From Nitrospirota bacterium (GTDB lineage Bacteria > Nitrospirota > Thermodesulfovibrionia > Thermodesulfovibrionales > UBA6898): DNA of 39,757 nucleotides. The position numbers and the translations under genes are program-made. The notes under the pieces were generated by a model. The model worked only from the letters and a program-made list of their open reading frames with translations, was not told the DNA's origin and made no database searches. This document shows, one piece after another, positions 1 through 8,068 of the stretch (position 1 is the first letter of the stretch; every line of letters starts with the position of its first letter). The stretch covers positions 1-39,757 of the forward strand of contig JACRLO010000024.1 of assembly GCA_016235245.1 (NCBI GenBank). The letters are read 5' to 3'.

Positions 1-102
1 GCCCCCTAAAGGTCTGTGGTAGACTACCACGTTGATAGGCTGGAGGTGTAAGCGTAGTAATATGTTCAGCTGACCAGTACTAATTGACCGTGTGGCTTGA
101 CC
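1..102 (+). rRNA. rrl: 23S ribosomal RNA, 3' end (partial)
   Basis: The first ~100 bases match the well conserved 3' terminus of bacterial 23S rRNA: the helix around GGTAGACTACC, the block reading TTGATAGGCTGGAGGTGTAAG, and the final segment with GACCAGTACTAATTGACCG followed by GGCTTGACC. The 3' boundary is estimated from the usual end just after the GCTTGACC block. The gene is cut by the start of the window. No 5S rRNA follows before rpoD. Confidence 0.93.
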
Positions 103-182
103 CTTATTTCTCTTCCCTCCTGTTGTCAAAAAAACTTCTTGCCAAAAGAAAAAAACGTAGTAAGATAAAAACACATAAATAC

Positions 183-209
183 AAGGGGGCCGACAGAGCC
201 CCTTTTCTT
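183..209 (+). terminator. Probable intrinsic terminator of the rRNA operon
   Basis: An AAGGGG(G)C arm pairs with GCCCCTT across a 7-base loop, with one bulged G, and runs into a T-rich stretch (TTTTCTT). It lies about 80 bases after the 23S 3' end and 20 bases before the rpoD start codon, so it would end rRNA transcription or attenuate read-through into rpoD. The U-tract is interrupted, so strength is uncertain. Confidence 0.6.
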
Positions 210-230
210 ATCCTCAGAAAAAGGTGACAG

Positions 231-1775
231 ATGAAGGAACGTGACATATTTGAAGAGATCATTGATGTCGGCAAGCGCCGGGGTGTGCTTACCTATGACC
301 AGATCAATGAGGCTCTTCCGTCTGAATACTTTTCTCCCGATGAAATAGAAGATCTCATGGACCTCCTGCAGGACATGGGGGTAAAGGTTACCGACTCGGT
401 AGAGGATGAAACGCCCATCGAAGAGGAACTTGATGAAGAACCGGTTGAATACGAAAAAACCGAAGACCTCGTGCAGGCATATTTCCACTCTATGGGAGAC
501 ATCTCTATCCTGACGAAGGATGAGGAAACCGAGCTTGCCAAGCGCCTGGAAGAGGGAAGAAATATCATCCGTGATATCGTTGTGGCAATGCCTCTCTACA
601 AGAATGTAGAGGAGCAGCTTGCGCTTGAGCGTGAGCTGCTTGGCGAGGAAGAGGAGATCGAAGATCAAGAGGTTGAAGAGGGCGAAGAGGAAGAGAAGCC
701 TGATGAGGCATTAATCAAGAGCCTGAAAATTCTCGACGAACGCATGCGAGAAATAGAATCTTCTGACCGAAAGATCGGTCGGCATGGAAATCTCAAAGAC
801 CTCAAGAAACTCATAAACGACAAGAAGAAGAAAGAAATCAATCCGCTGAAGCTTAACGAACTGGCAAAAGAGATACAGGCTAAATACAAAAAAGTTGAAG
901 CGGAAATAGGAATCAAGATTGATGAGCTGAAAGAGAAATGGGACAGGGTTGCCAGGGCACGGTCGCTTGTTATGGAGGCGAAAAATGAGCTTATTACGCG
1001 AAACCTCCGTCTTGTAGTCAATATTGCAAAAAACTATGTTGGAAGAGGTCTTCCTCTCCTTGATCTTATTCAGGAAGGCAACATCGGACTGATGAAGGCG
1101 GTTGATAAGTTCAAGTATGAGAAAGGCTTCAAATTTTCGACCTATGCAACGTGGTGGATACGCCAGGCAATAACACGCGCACTTATTGACCAGACAAAAA
1201 CCATACGTGTTCCCGTGCATATGATGGAGTTTTATAATCGTGTTACCAAGGCTTCGAGAGAGTTGACTCAGGCATTGGGCAGAGAGCCGAGCAATGAAGA
1301 GATTGCAAAGAAGCTGGGTGTTCCTACCCGGAAAGTTGAAGAGGTTTTCCGCGCGATACAGGATCCCATTGCGCTGCAGACTCCAGTTGGCGATGAAGAC
1401 ACAGAATTGGAAGACTTTATCGGCGATAAAAACAGTCCATCTCCCTATTCCGATGCTGAAAGAAACGAGATCTCTGATCAGATCCTAATGATTTTGAAGA
1501 CGCTGACACCAAAAGAAGAAAAGGTGATCAGGATGAGATTTGGCATTGGTGTTGACAGGGATCATACCCTCGAAGAAGTCGGCAGACATCTTTCAATTAC
1601 ACGCGAACGAGTAAGACAAATAGAAGCAAAGGCCCTTAGAAATCTAGCGATTGCTGCAGAAAGGATACTTCTGCTTTTCTGCCTCTGTTATCAGATTTCC
1701 CTTTGTGATGGCATCTGTGCTTTGTCTGACGACTGCCACGGAAGTCGATTCCTGTACTTTAATTACCTGTATTAG
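231..1775 (+). CDS. rpoD: Primary RNA polymerase sigma factor RpoD (sigma-70) with aberrant C-terminus
   Basis: Housekeeping sigma factor that directs RNA polymerase to -35/-10 promoters. Region 1.1 lies at about residues 4-52, region 1.2 near 78-110, an acidic non-conserved segment at 140-165, region 2 (RNLRLVVNIAKNYVGRG, then the WWIRQAITRAL melting segment) in the middle, and region 4.2 (HTLEEVG..ITRERVRQIEAKALRNL) up to residue 472. The ATG has an AAGGTG ribosome site 5-6 bases upstream. The oddity is after L472: the family normally continues with a basic tail of the RHPSRS..L..FL type and stops within about 15-20 residues. Here 42 unrelated residues follow, read from the antisense of the LysM gene. 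Neither alternative frame restores the tail. The DNA-recognition helix is intact. A rearrangement or an assembly chimera would explain this. Confidence 0.93.
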   Translation: MKERDIFEEIIDVGKRRGVLTYDQINEALPSEYFSPDEIEDLMDLLQDMGVKVTDSVEDETPIEEELDEEPVEYEKTEDLVQAYFHSMGDISILTKDEETELAKRLEEGRNIIRDIVVAMPLYKNVEEQLALERELLGEEEEIEDQEVEEGEEEEKPDEALIKSLKILDERMREIESSDRKIGRHGNLKDLKKLINDKKKKEINPLKLNELAKEIQAKYKKVEAEIGIKIDELKEKWDRVARARSLVMEAKNELITRNLRLVVNIAKNYVGRGLPLLDLIQEGNIGLMKAVDKFKYEKGFKFSTYATWWIRQAITRALIDQTKTIRVPVHMMEFYNRVTKASRELTQALGREPSNEEIAKKLGVPTRKVEEVFRAIQDPIALQTPVGDEDTELEDFIGDKNSPSPYSDAERNEISDQILMILKTLTPKEEKVIRMRFGIGVDRDHTLEEVGRHLSITRERVRQIEAKALRNLAIAAERILLLFCLCYQISLCDGICALSDDCHGSRFLYFNYLY

Positions 1776-2657
1776 TCCATTTGAGACCGTAAACTTCCCT
1801 TTATTGGCCGTTTTCAGGAGATCGCCAACTTTCATATTATCCTTTTTCCCCTTATCAATATAAACAATGTCAAACTGGCCGTTATTAAGGCGAAGTTGCC
1901 GAGCCTCGACAATGTATCCATTAATTTTTGGCGTTCCGCACTCTATTTCAGAGACAAACGGCGGGGTTTCTTTCTGATAGGCTACAAGTATATCTTCAAT
2001 GTTTACATCAGAAAAACTTTCTATAATCTGAGCAGGTGTCTGCCCGTCATATTCGGACTTTTTTATTTCGGCAATGCCGGTAATTTCAATAAGATAGCCC
2101 AGGATACTTTTTGTGACAGGATGCTTTACAACGGGACCTTTTCTCAGAAGATAGAAACGGTCGCCAGGCTTAGCAGCCGCCTTTGTCTTTACGAAGACCA
2201 TATCATGGGTGCCCAAAAGGGTTTTTCCTGAAGGCGATCCAATGACTAGTCCCAAATCATTTATCGCACTTGCAATATAGCCACTTGATATATAGGCATT
2301 AGCGTTGACAAGCGGCTTGGGTTTAGGTGGTGCCGGCTCAGCTATCGGGATGGGAGCAGGCTTGGGCTGTTCTGGCTCGATAACAGGCTCTTCCTTTTGT
2401 ATCTCCTTCTGGAGCAGATAAAGAGGTATCTTTACGATCTGCCCCGGTATAAGCTTATCTGGATTCGCAATGTCCGGGTTTTCCTTCCAAACCTTTGGCC
2501 AGAGAAAAGGATCATTAAGCTCCTTCCTGGATATATCCCAAAGGGTATCACCCTGCTGCACTTTATAATCCTTAATCTCCTGCTCTTGAGCAAGCGCAAA
2601 CGTTGTTACGCCCACCAGGACGATTACAATCAACATTATTAGTTTTTTATTCAGCAC
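1644..2657 (-). CDS. Secreted or envelope LysM-domain protein
   Basis: Peptidoglycan-binding protein of about 337 residues. An N-terminal hydrophobic segment (residues 5-23, ending ALA) is a likely signal peptide. One LysM domain spans about residues 30-80 (YKVQQGDTLWDISRK...PDKLIPGQIVKIP). A proline-rich linker (about 88-115) follows, then a beta-rich C-terminal region of unknown role. Translation starts at GTG with an AAGGAG ribosome site 8 bases upstream, which decides the start. A good promoter lies upstream at 2695-2723. Its 3' end overlaps the rpoD reading frame in a convergent arrangement by 132 bases. The stop codon TAG is antisense to the last normal rpoD codon, so if the junction is artificial the true C-terminus of this protein may also differ by a few residues. 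Confidence 0.85.
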   Translation of the reverse strand: MLNKKLIMLIVIVLVGVTTFALAQEQEIKDYKVQQGDTLWDISRKELNDPFLWPKVWKENPDIANPDKLIPGQIVKIPLYLLQKEIQKEEPVIEPEQPKPAPIPIAEPAPPKPKPLVNANAYISSGYIASAINDLGLVIGSPSGKTLLGTHDMVFVKTKAAAKPGDRFYLLRKGPVVKHPVTKSILGYLIEITGIAEIKKSEYDGQTPAQIIESFSDVNIEDILVAYQKETPPFVSEIECGTPKINGYIVEARQLRLNNGQFDIVYIDKGKKDNMKVGDLLKTANKGKFTVSNGLIQVIKVQESTSVAVVRQSTDAITKGNLITEAEKQKYPFCSNR

Positions 2658-2694
2658 GATACTTCTCCTTTTTTAAAGTTATTCCTCAACTAAA

Positions 2695-2723
2695 AACATA
2701 ACCGGAAACACCAAAACTGTCAA
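2695..2723 (-). promoter_or_regulatory. Sigma-70-type promoter for the LysM gene
   Basis: On the minus strand, TTGACA (2718-2723) and TATGTT (2695-2700) are separated by exactly 17 bases. Predicted transcription starts about 30 bases before the GTG start codon, leaving room for the AAGGAG ribosome site. Prediction from consensus only. Confidence 0.65.
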
Positions 2724-2828
2724 GCATAATCTCGCCTTGTGTCAAGCCTTGCTTACATGCTTCTTCCGGCCAGTTGCAAAAAATATGTCTTTAACAGAAA
2801 ATATAACAAAAAGCAATCAGGAGTTCAG

Positions 2829-3056
2829 ATGTCAGGAATAGAAATATATGTCAAGAATGAACAGGAAAAAGCACAGTTAATAAAGGACTATCTTGCTCCC
2901 GATGATCTTTATCTCAGGGCGCTCGATACTCTGAAGGATGAGATGATAAGCCAGGGAGTGGACCTTGATACCGGAGAGGGTAAGAAGAAGTTCATACTTG
3001 CGGTCAGAGAGTTGAACTCCCGGTTTGGAACAGAGCTGCACAAAGAACTTCCTTAA
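2829..3056 (+). CDS. Small conserved-looking protein of unknown function
   Basis: I do not recognise this 75-residue protein. It is soluble, rich in charged residues and probably helical (MSGIEIYVKNEQEK..., ending in a segment around FILAVRELNSRFG). The reading frame is open further upstream to 2739, but the ATG at 2829 has AGGAG six bases before it and is the better start. It is followed after 11 bases by the alkD-type gene on the same strand and may share its transcript. No metal, nucleotide or DNA-binding motif is evident, and no function is offered. Confidence 0.7.
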   Translation: MSGIEIYVKNEQEKAQLIKDYLAPDDLYLRALDTLKDEMISQGVDLDTGEGKKKFILAVRELNSRFGTELHKELP

Positions 3057-3067
3057 CCTTTTCCCCT

Positions 3068-3826
3068 ATGCAGCCTCTGCCGCGCCTGAAAGCTGATCTT
3101 CTGAAGATTGCCAATCCTGAAAAAGCGAAAACCCTTGCCCGTTTTTTTAAAACAGGCAAGGGTCAATACGGCGAGGGTGATATCTTTCTCGGTATTATGG
3201 TGCCTCAACAGCGGCGAATAGCAAAGAAGTATGCAGCCCTCTCCCTTCAGGACATTAAAGCACTCCTTGCAAGCAAGGTTCATGAACACCGGCTTATCGC
3301 TCTGTTTATTCTGGTCGGTCAGTATCAGAAGGCTGATGAGCAGGTTAAAAAGAAGATAGCGGACTTCTACCTTACTCACGCCTCCTGCATCAATAACTGG
3401 GATCTTGTGGATCTTTCTGCGCCCCATATCCTGGGTGATCATTGTTATGGGGAAAATCCGACTATGCTGTATCGCCTTGCAGAATCAGACAATCTCTGGA
3501 AAAGGAGAATTGCTATTATGGCAACCTTTGCGTTTATAAGAAAGGGCAGCTTCAAAGAGGCACTTGCTATCTCCGGGATGCTGCTGCACGACAGACACGA
3601 CCTGATCCATAAGGCCGTGGGCTGGATGCTTCGGGAAATCGGCAAAAGGGATGTACAAAGAGAAGAAGAGTTCCTGAATAAGCATGCTCATGAGATGCCC
3701 CGCACCATGCTCAGATATTCTATAGAGCGGTTCGATGATAAGAAAAGACGCTACTGGATGAACAAAAAAGGACCCTGTCTCAGCATCCCGTTAAAGAAAC
3801 GGTCAATAGAGAGGGGCAGAGAATAA
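3068..3826 (+). CDS. alkD: DNA alkylation repair protein, AlkD family glycosylase
   Basis: All-helical HEAT-like-repeat DNA glycosylase that removes cationic alkylated bases (such as 3- and 7-methylpurines) to start base excision repair. At 252 residues it is close to the family size (about 235). The segment INNWDLVDLSAPHILG (from residue 109) carries the expected tryptophan and catalytic aspartate pattern (W111 and D115, corresponding to W109/D113 of the Bacillus AlkD). An arginine pair at 146-147 and W186 in AVGWMLREIGKRD match the other DNA-contacting positions. The ATG has no clear ribosome site, and the gene begins 11 bases after the small upstream gene, which suggests coupling. Its stop codon lies in the loop of a strong hairpin. 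Family assignment is firm; the substrate is inferred from the family. Confidence 0.9.
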   Translation: MQPLPRLKADLLKIANPEKAKTLARFFKTGKGQYGEGDIFLGIMVPQQRRIAKKYAALSLQDIKALLASKVHEHRLIALFILVGQYQKADEQVKKKIADFYLTHASCINNWDLVDLSAPHILGDHCYGENPTMLYRLAESDNLWKRRIAIMATFAFIRKGSFKEALAISGMLLHDRHDLIHKAVGWMLREIGKRDVQREEEFLNKHAHEMPRTMLRYSIERFDDKKRRYWMNKKGPCLSIPLKKRSIERGRE

Positions 3827-3843
3827 CTCCTCTGCCCCTCTCT
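3808..3843. terminator. Bidirectional hairpin between convergent alkD and clpB
   Basis: A perfect 14-base-pair inverted repeat (AGAGAGGGGCAGAG with its complement) encloses an 8-base loop that contains the alkD stop codon TAA. It sits between two convergent genes and would form in both transcripts. There is no U-tract on either side, so it may act as an RNA-stabilising or factor-assisted 3' end rather than a classical terminator. Confidence 0.65.
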
Positions 3844-3876
3844 ATGAAATGCATATCAATCGCTGTAGTTCGTAAG

Positions 3877-6516
3877 TTATGAAGCGATCTCAGCAGCAAT
3901 CTCTCTGCTGAAGGTGACCTGTCCGTTGTCGACATCAACCTCAACAGTATCACCTTCCTGAAACGAACCATCGAGGATCTTCTTTGCGAGCTCGTTCAGG
4001 ATCATCTTCTGAAGCACTCTCTTGAGCGGCCTTGCACCATATGTGGGATCAAACCCTATCTCAGCGAAGTATTCTTTTGCCTTCTCGGTCAGCTTCACGT
4101 CAATATTTTTCTCCCTGATATATTTCTTCATCCGCTCAACCTGGATATCAACAATACTGGCGAGGAGTTTCCTGGTAAGCGGATTAAATATAATTATCTC
4201 ATCGACCCGATTCAGGAACTCTGGCTTGAAAAATGCCTTCAGGTCCTGCATCACCCTATCTTTGAATTCCTGCCCGGAATTATCTATCCAATAGGCGTCA
4301 GGGTTTTTTTCTTTTTCTATAAGCATTTCCTGAATATGCGTACTCCCAAGGTTGGATGTCATAATTACTACGGTATTCCTGAAATCGACGGTTTTACCGT
4401 GACTATCCGTAAGTCTGCCATCATCAAGGAGCTGCAAAAGAAGGTTGAACACCTCAGGATGAGCCTTCTCGACCTCATCAAAGAGCACAACAGAGTATGG
4501 CCTTCTTCTGACTGCTTCGGTAAGCTGCCCGCCTTCTTCATACCCAACATAGCCGGGGGGCGCTCCTATGAGCCTTGAGACGGTATGACGCTCCTGATAC
4601 TCGGACATGTCGATTCTGATCATCGCATTTTCATCATCAAACAGGAACTCCGCCAGGGCCTTTGCAAGCTCCGTCTTTCCGACCCCGGTGGGCCCAAGGA
4701 ATATAAACGATCCGATCGGCCTGTTCGGGTCCTGGATGCCTGCGCGTGCCCTTCTGACAGCATCTGAGACAGCCTCAATTGCTTCGTCCTGCCCGATAAC
4801 CCGCAATCTGAGGCGGGCATCCATATGAAGCAGTTTCTTTATCTCGCCCTCAAGCATCTTTGTTACGGGGATGTTCGTCCATTTTGAAACAACCTCTGCT
4901 ATATCTTCCTCGTCGACCTCTTCCTTGAGCATTTTCCCCTTTTGCTGAGCACCAATAAGCATGGTATTCTCCGCTTCAAGGGACTTCTGAAGTTCAAGAA
5001 GTCTTCCATATCTCAGTTCCGCAGCCTTAGCGAGGTCTCCTTCACGCTCAGCCTTCTCAGATTCGCTCTTCGTCAGTTCGATTTGCTCCTTCAGATTCCG
5101 AATTTTGAAGATAACTTCTTTTTCGCTCAGCCACTGAGCTCTGAGTTCACCCCTCTGGCCATCAAGAGCTGACATTTCCTTTTCTATCTTTTGGAGCTTG
5201 TCTTTTGATTCCTTACCGTTGTCTTTCATCACAGCCTGCTTTTCAATCTCAAGCTGCCGAATCCTGCGCTCTATCTCATCAAGCTCAACGGGCATACTGT
5301 CGATCTCCATTCTGAGCTTTGATGCAGACTCATCGATCAGATCGATTGCCTTGTCCGGCAGAAACCTGTCGGTTATGTAGCGGTGAGAAAGCACTGCCGC
5401 AGAGATTAGCGCCGAGTCCTTTATTTTTACGCCGTGATGTACTTCGTATTTGCCTTTAAGGCCTCTCAATATTGAGATTGTATCTTCAACAGACGGCTCC
5501 TTGACCAGGACAGGCTGAAATCGTCTTTGCAGCGCCGGGTCTTTTTCAATATATTTACGGTATTCTCCAAGGGTAGTCGCACCGACACAGCGAAGTTCTC
5601 CCCTAGCCAATGCCGGCTTGAGCATATTGGATGCATCAACAGAGCCCTCAGCGGCTCCCGCGCCTACAAGGGTATGGAGTTCGTCAATGAAAAGGATGAT
5701 TCTGCCTTCTGCCTCTTCGATTTCCCTGATCACAGCCTTCAGCCGGTCTTCGAACTCGCCCCTGAACTTTGCTCCTGCAATAAGGGCTCCCATATCAAGG
5801 GCCACGACTTTTTTATTTTTCAGGGTTTCGGGTACATCACCGGCAATAATCCTCTGTGCCAGACCTTCAGCCATTGCGGTTTTCCCGACTCCAGGATCAC
5901 CAATGAGAACAGGATTGTTCTTGGTCCTCCTCGAAAGTACCTGGATAATCCTCCGGATCTCTTCATCACGACCGATTACCGGATCCAGCTTTCCTTTGGC
6001 TGCAAGCTCGGTAAGGTCCTTGCTGAACTTTTTCAGAGCTTGGTACTTTTCTTCGGGGTTCTGGTCAGTGACACGCTGGCTTCCACGGATCTCCTGCAGT
6101 GCTGCGAGGAGTTTTGCAGGATCCACGCCATATTTTTTAAGAATGTCTGAGGAAGGACAACTGACCGAAAGTACTGCTATCAGGAGAAGTTCTACACTGA
6201 CATACTCGTCTTTCAGCCGTTCTGCCTCTTTTTTTGCTGCTTCAAAAACTTCTTTCAATTTCGGTGTAATATAGATCTGGCCAACAGGTGTTGCGCTTAT
6301 CACCTTCGGCATACGGTCCAGGGCAGTCTCGATGTCCTTTTTCAGGAGCAGCGTGTTTACCCCAACCTTTTTTATAATCTGTAAAGCAACACCTTCTTCG
6401 TCATCGAGCAGAGACCAGAGAAGGTGCTCCACATCGATCTGCTGGTGTCCCTTTCTCTCGGCAAGTCTCTGCGCATTCTGCACTGCCTCCTGGCTTTTTA
6501 TCGTAAACTTATCCAT
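3877..6516 (-). CDS. clpB: ATP-dependent disaggregase ClpB
   Basis: Hexameric AAA+ chaperone that threads proteins out of aggregates together with the DnaK system. It has the full architecture in 879 residues: a Clp N domain (1-145), NBD1 with Walker A GDPGVGKT at 206-213 and Walker B FIDEL at 276-280, a long charged coiled-coil M domain (about 405-530) that marks ClpB rather than ClpA or ClpC, and NBD2 with GPTGVGKT at 608-615. The ATG has an AAGGAG ribosome site. It is the last gene of dnaJ-hspR-clpB, 11 bases after hspR. Regulation by HspR together with dnaJ is likely from the operon structure. The C-terminus ends in a short AAEIAS tail. Confidence 0.97.
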   Translation of the reverse strand: MDKFTIKSQEAVQNAQRLAERKGHQQIDVEHLLWSLLDDEEGVALQIIKKVGVNTLLLKKDIETALDRMPKVISATPVGQIYITPKLKEVFEAAKKEAERLKDEYVSVELLLIAVLSVSCPSSDILKKYGVDPAKLLAALQEIRGSQRVTDQNPEEKYQALKKFSKDLTELAAKGKLDPVIGRDEEIRRIIQVLSRRTKNNPVLIGDPGVGKTAMAEGLAQRIIAGDVPETLKNKKVVALDMGALIAGAKFRGEFEDRLKAVIREIEEAEGRIILFIDELHTLVGAGAAEGSVDASNMLKPALARGELRCVGATTLGEYRKYIEKDPALQRRFQPVLVKEPSVEDTISILRGLKGKYEVHHGVKIKDSALISAAVLSHRYITDRFLPDKAIDLIDESASKLRMEIDSMPVELDEIERRIRQLEIEKQAVMKDNGKESKDKLQKIEKEMSALDGQRGELRAQWLSEKEVIFKIRNLKEQIELTKSESEKAEREGDLAKAAELRYGRLLELQKSLEAENTMLIGAQQKGKMLKEEVDEEDIAEVVSKWTNIPVTKMLEGEIKKLLHMDARLRLRVIGQDEAIEAVSDAVRRARAGIQDPNRPIGSFIFLGPTGVGKTELAKALAEFLFDDENAMIRIDMSEYQERHTVSRLIGAPPGYVGYEEGGQLTEAVRRRPYSVVLFDEVEKAHPEVFNLLLQLLDDGRLTDSHGKTVDFRNTVVIMTSNLGSTHIQEMLIEKEKNPDAYWIDNSGQEFKDRVMQDLKAFFKPEFLNRVDEIIIFNPLTRKLLASIVDIQVERMKKYIREKNIDVKLTEKAKEYFAEIGFDPTYGARPLKRVLQKMILNELAKKILDGSFQEGDTVEVDVDNGQVTFSREIAAEIAS

Positions 6517-6527
6517 GATAGTTCTCC

Positions 6528-6875
6528 TTACTCTGTTTTCAAGGCCCTGCGTAGTTTATCTCTAAAGTCCTTCCTGATCTCATCTTCAAGATGTTCCATC
6601 ATCTCCTCCATCTCCTGCTGGAGCACCTCCATGCGATGCCTCATCCTGAGAATAATATCAACGCCGGCTCTGTTTACACCGAGCTCCCTGGTCAGTTGAA
6701 GGATGAGATTGAGTTTTTCAATGTCGCTCTCCGAATATATCCTCTGTTTCTTTGCCCGGCTGGGCTGTATGAATCCTTCTCTTTCATAAAGACGCAACGT
6801 CTGGGGATGCACATTCAGGAGCTTTGATACGATGCTGATCAGATAAACGGGCTCGTCCTTGTCACGTCTCTTCAT
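6528..6875 (-). CDS. hspR: HspR, MerR-family heat-shock repressor
   Basis: A 115-residue MerR-type regulator. The winged helix-turn-helix (residues 9-45, with [21 protein letters not shown] and EGFIQPSR) is the signature of HspR, followed by a coiled-coil dimer helix (about 78-110). In known systems HspR binds HAIR operators, uses DnaK as co-repressor and controls dnaK, clpB or cbpA operons. Here it lies between dnaJ and clpB. Its ATG overlaps the dnaJ stop codon by four bases (ATGA), so it is translationally coupled, and autoregulation of the whole operon is the simple inference. No dnaK or grpE is present in the window. Confidence 0.92.
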   Translation of the reverse strand: MKRRDKDEPVYLISIVSKLLNVHPQTLRLYEREGFIQPSRAKKQRIYSESDIEKLNLILQLTRELGVNRAGVDIILRMRHRMEVLQQEMEEMMEHLEDEIRKDFRDKLRRALKTE

Positions 6876-7960
6876 TTCCTCACCATTCCTTTTCTTGGTG
6901 ACTCCTTGTAGAGTGCCTCAATACTCTGAATTGCAGCCTTCTCCTGCTCGGTAAGATTCTTGGGTACAGCCACTTTTATTGTCACGAACTGATCGCCTCG
7001 CCTGCCTGTTTTTGAAGAGGGGAAGCCTTTGCCCGAGAGTTTGAACTTTTGGCCGCTCTGTGCCCCCGGAGGCAGCGTCATAAGGGTCCCGCCTTCCATG
7101 GTCGGTATCTCAATCTTGGCCCCGAGTGCTGCTTCTCCAAAGGTAATCGGCAGATCGAGGTAAATATCGTTTTCTTTTCTGGTAAACAGCGGATGCGGCC
7201 TGATGGTAATTTCAATCTGCAGGTCCCCATAGCTGCCACTGCCGTGTCCTGCAGCTCCCATGCCCTTTAGCCTTACACGCGAGCCCGTGTCAGCCCCGGC
7301 AGGAATCTTTACCTTAATCGACTCTGTGTGAAGCATCATGCCTCTTCCGGCACAATGTCGGCACGGCTTTGTGGTCTTTCTGCCCGTTCCGCTGCATGGA
7401 GGGCAGGGCTGGGCCATCTTAAAGAATCCTTTTGATGCGGTCACCTTGCCGGTGCCTTTACAGTTGTCGCACTGTTGAAACGTTTCTGCTCCTGTGCCAT
7501 GGCATTCTTTACATGCGACCTCCCTGTTGAACGTTATCGGTTTTGTGACGCCAGAGAAGGCCTCCTCCATCGAAAGCTCAAGACCCATTACCAGGTCAGA
7601 CCCTCTCAGGTCAGCCTCATGTTGCCCACCACCATTACTGAAGAGATCGGAAAAAATGTCCCCAAAACCACCAAAATCAAATCGGTCGCCGGAGGTGTAG
7701 GCCCGATAATCGAAGCCAGGGCCGCCGCTGTCAAAAGGAGATTTGCCAAACTGGTCATAATCAGCTCGTTTTTTCTCATCGCCTAACACCTCATATGCCT
7801 CACTCAGTTCTTTGAACTTATGCTCAGCAGTCTTGTCTTTGGGGTTGAGATCAGGATGGTATTTGCGTGCCAGCTTCCGGAATGCCTTTTTGATCTCATC
7901 CTGGGAGGCTTTTTTGTCCACTCCCAGCGTTGCGTAGTAATCTTTCGCATTATTGGCCAT
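6872..7960 (-). CDS. dnaJ: DnaJ, Hsp40 co-chaperone
   Basis: Type I J-protein of 362 residues that delivers substrates to DnaK and stimulates its ATPase. The J domain (7-72) has HPD at 35-37, followed by a Gly/Phe-rich region (72-115) and a zinc-binding domain with four CxxCxGxG repeats beginning at C150, C164, C186 and C200. A C-terminal substrate-binding and dimer domain completes it. The ATG has AAGGAG at 7966-7971. It heads the dnaJ-hspR-clpB operon, an arrangement reminiscent of HspR-controlled cbpA/dnaJ operons. Whether this is the only DnaJ of the cell or a second copy cannot be told from the window. Confidence 0.95.
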   Translation of the reverse strand: MANNAKDYYATLGVDKKASQDEIKKAFRKLARKYHPDLNPKDKTAEHKFKELSEAYEVLGDEKKRADYDQFGKSPFDSGGPGFDYRAYTSGDRFDFGGFGDIFSDLFSNGGGQHEADLRGSDLVMGLELSMEEAFSGVTKPITFNREVACKECHGTGAETFQQCDNCKGTGKVTASKGFFKMAQPCPPCSGTGRKTTKPCRHCAGRGMMLHTESIKVKIPAGADTGSRVRLKGMGAAGHGSGSYGDLQIEITIRPHPLFTRKENDIYLDLPITFGEAALGAKIEIPTMEGGTLMTLPPGAQSGQKFKLSGKGFPSSKTGRRGDQFVTIKVAVPKNLTEQEKAAIQSIEALYKESPRKGMVRK

Positions 7961-7979
7961 GATTTCTCCTTGTTTCCAT

Positions 7980-8009
7980 ATGATATAACCTTAGTCGATT
8001 CATGTCAAG
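7980..8009 (-). promoter_or_regulatory. dnaJ operon promoter with possible HspR (HAIR-like) site
   Basis: On the minus strand TTGACA (8003-8008) and TATCAT (7980-7985) are spaced by 17 bases, a near-consensus sigma-70 promoter. The predicted start is only about 13 bases before the dnaJ ATG. The -35 box lies inside CTTGACATGAATCGACTAAG (7990-8009), which loosely resembles the HAIR consensus CTTGAGT-N7-ACTCAAG but is one base short and has mismatches. The promoter is well supported; the operator is a weak suggestion. Confidence 0.6.
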
Positions 8010-8068
8010 TATGTTTCTATGAATATAACTATAGTGCCTGATAGGATAATTGAAATCTTCGAGGAAAA

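Noticed and set aside
126-668. A 180-codon minus-strand frame opposite the start of rpoD.
   Set aside because: Antisense of conserved rpoD regions 1.1-1.2, with low-complexity hydrophobic translation and no start signal.
5527-6274. Two overlapping long frames on the plus strand opposite clpB.
   Set aside because: clpB is unmistakable on the other strand across the whole stretch; these are antisense shadows.
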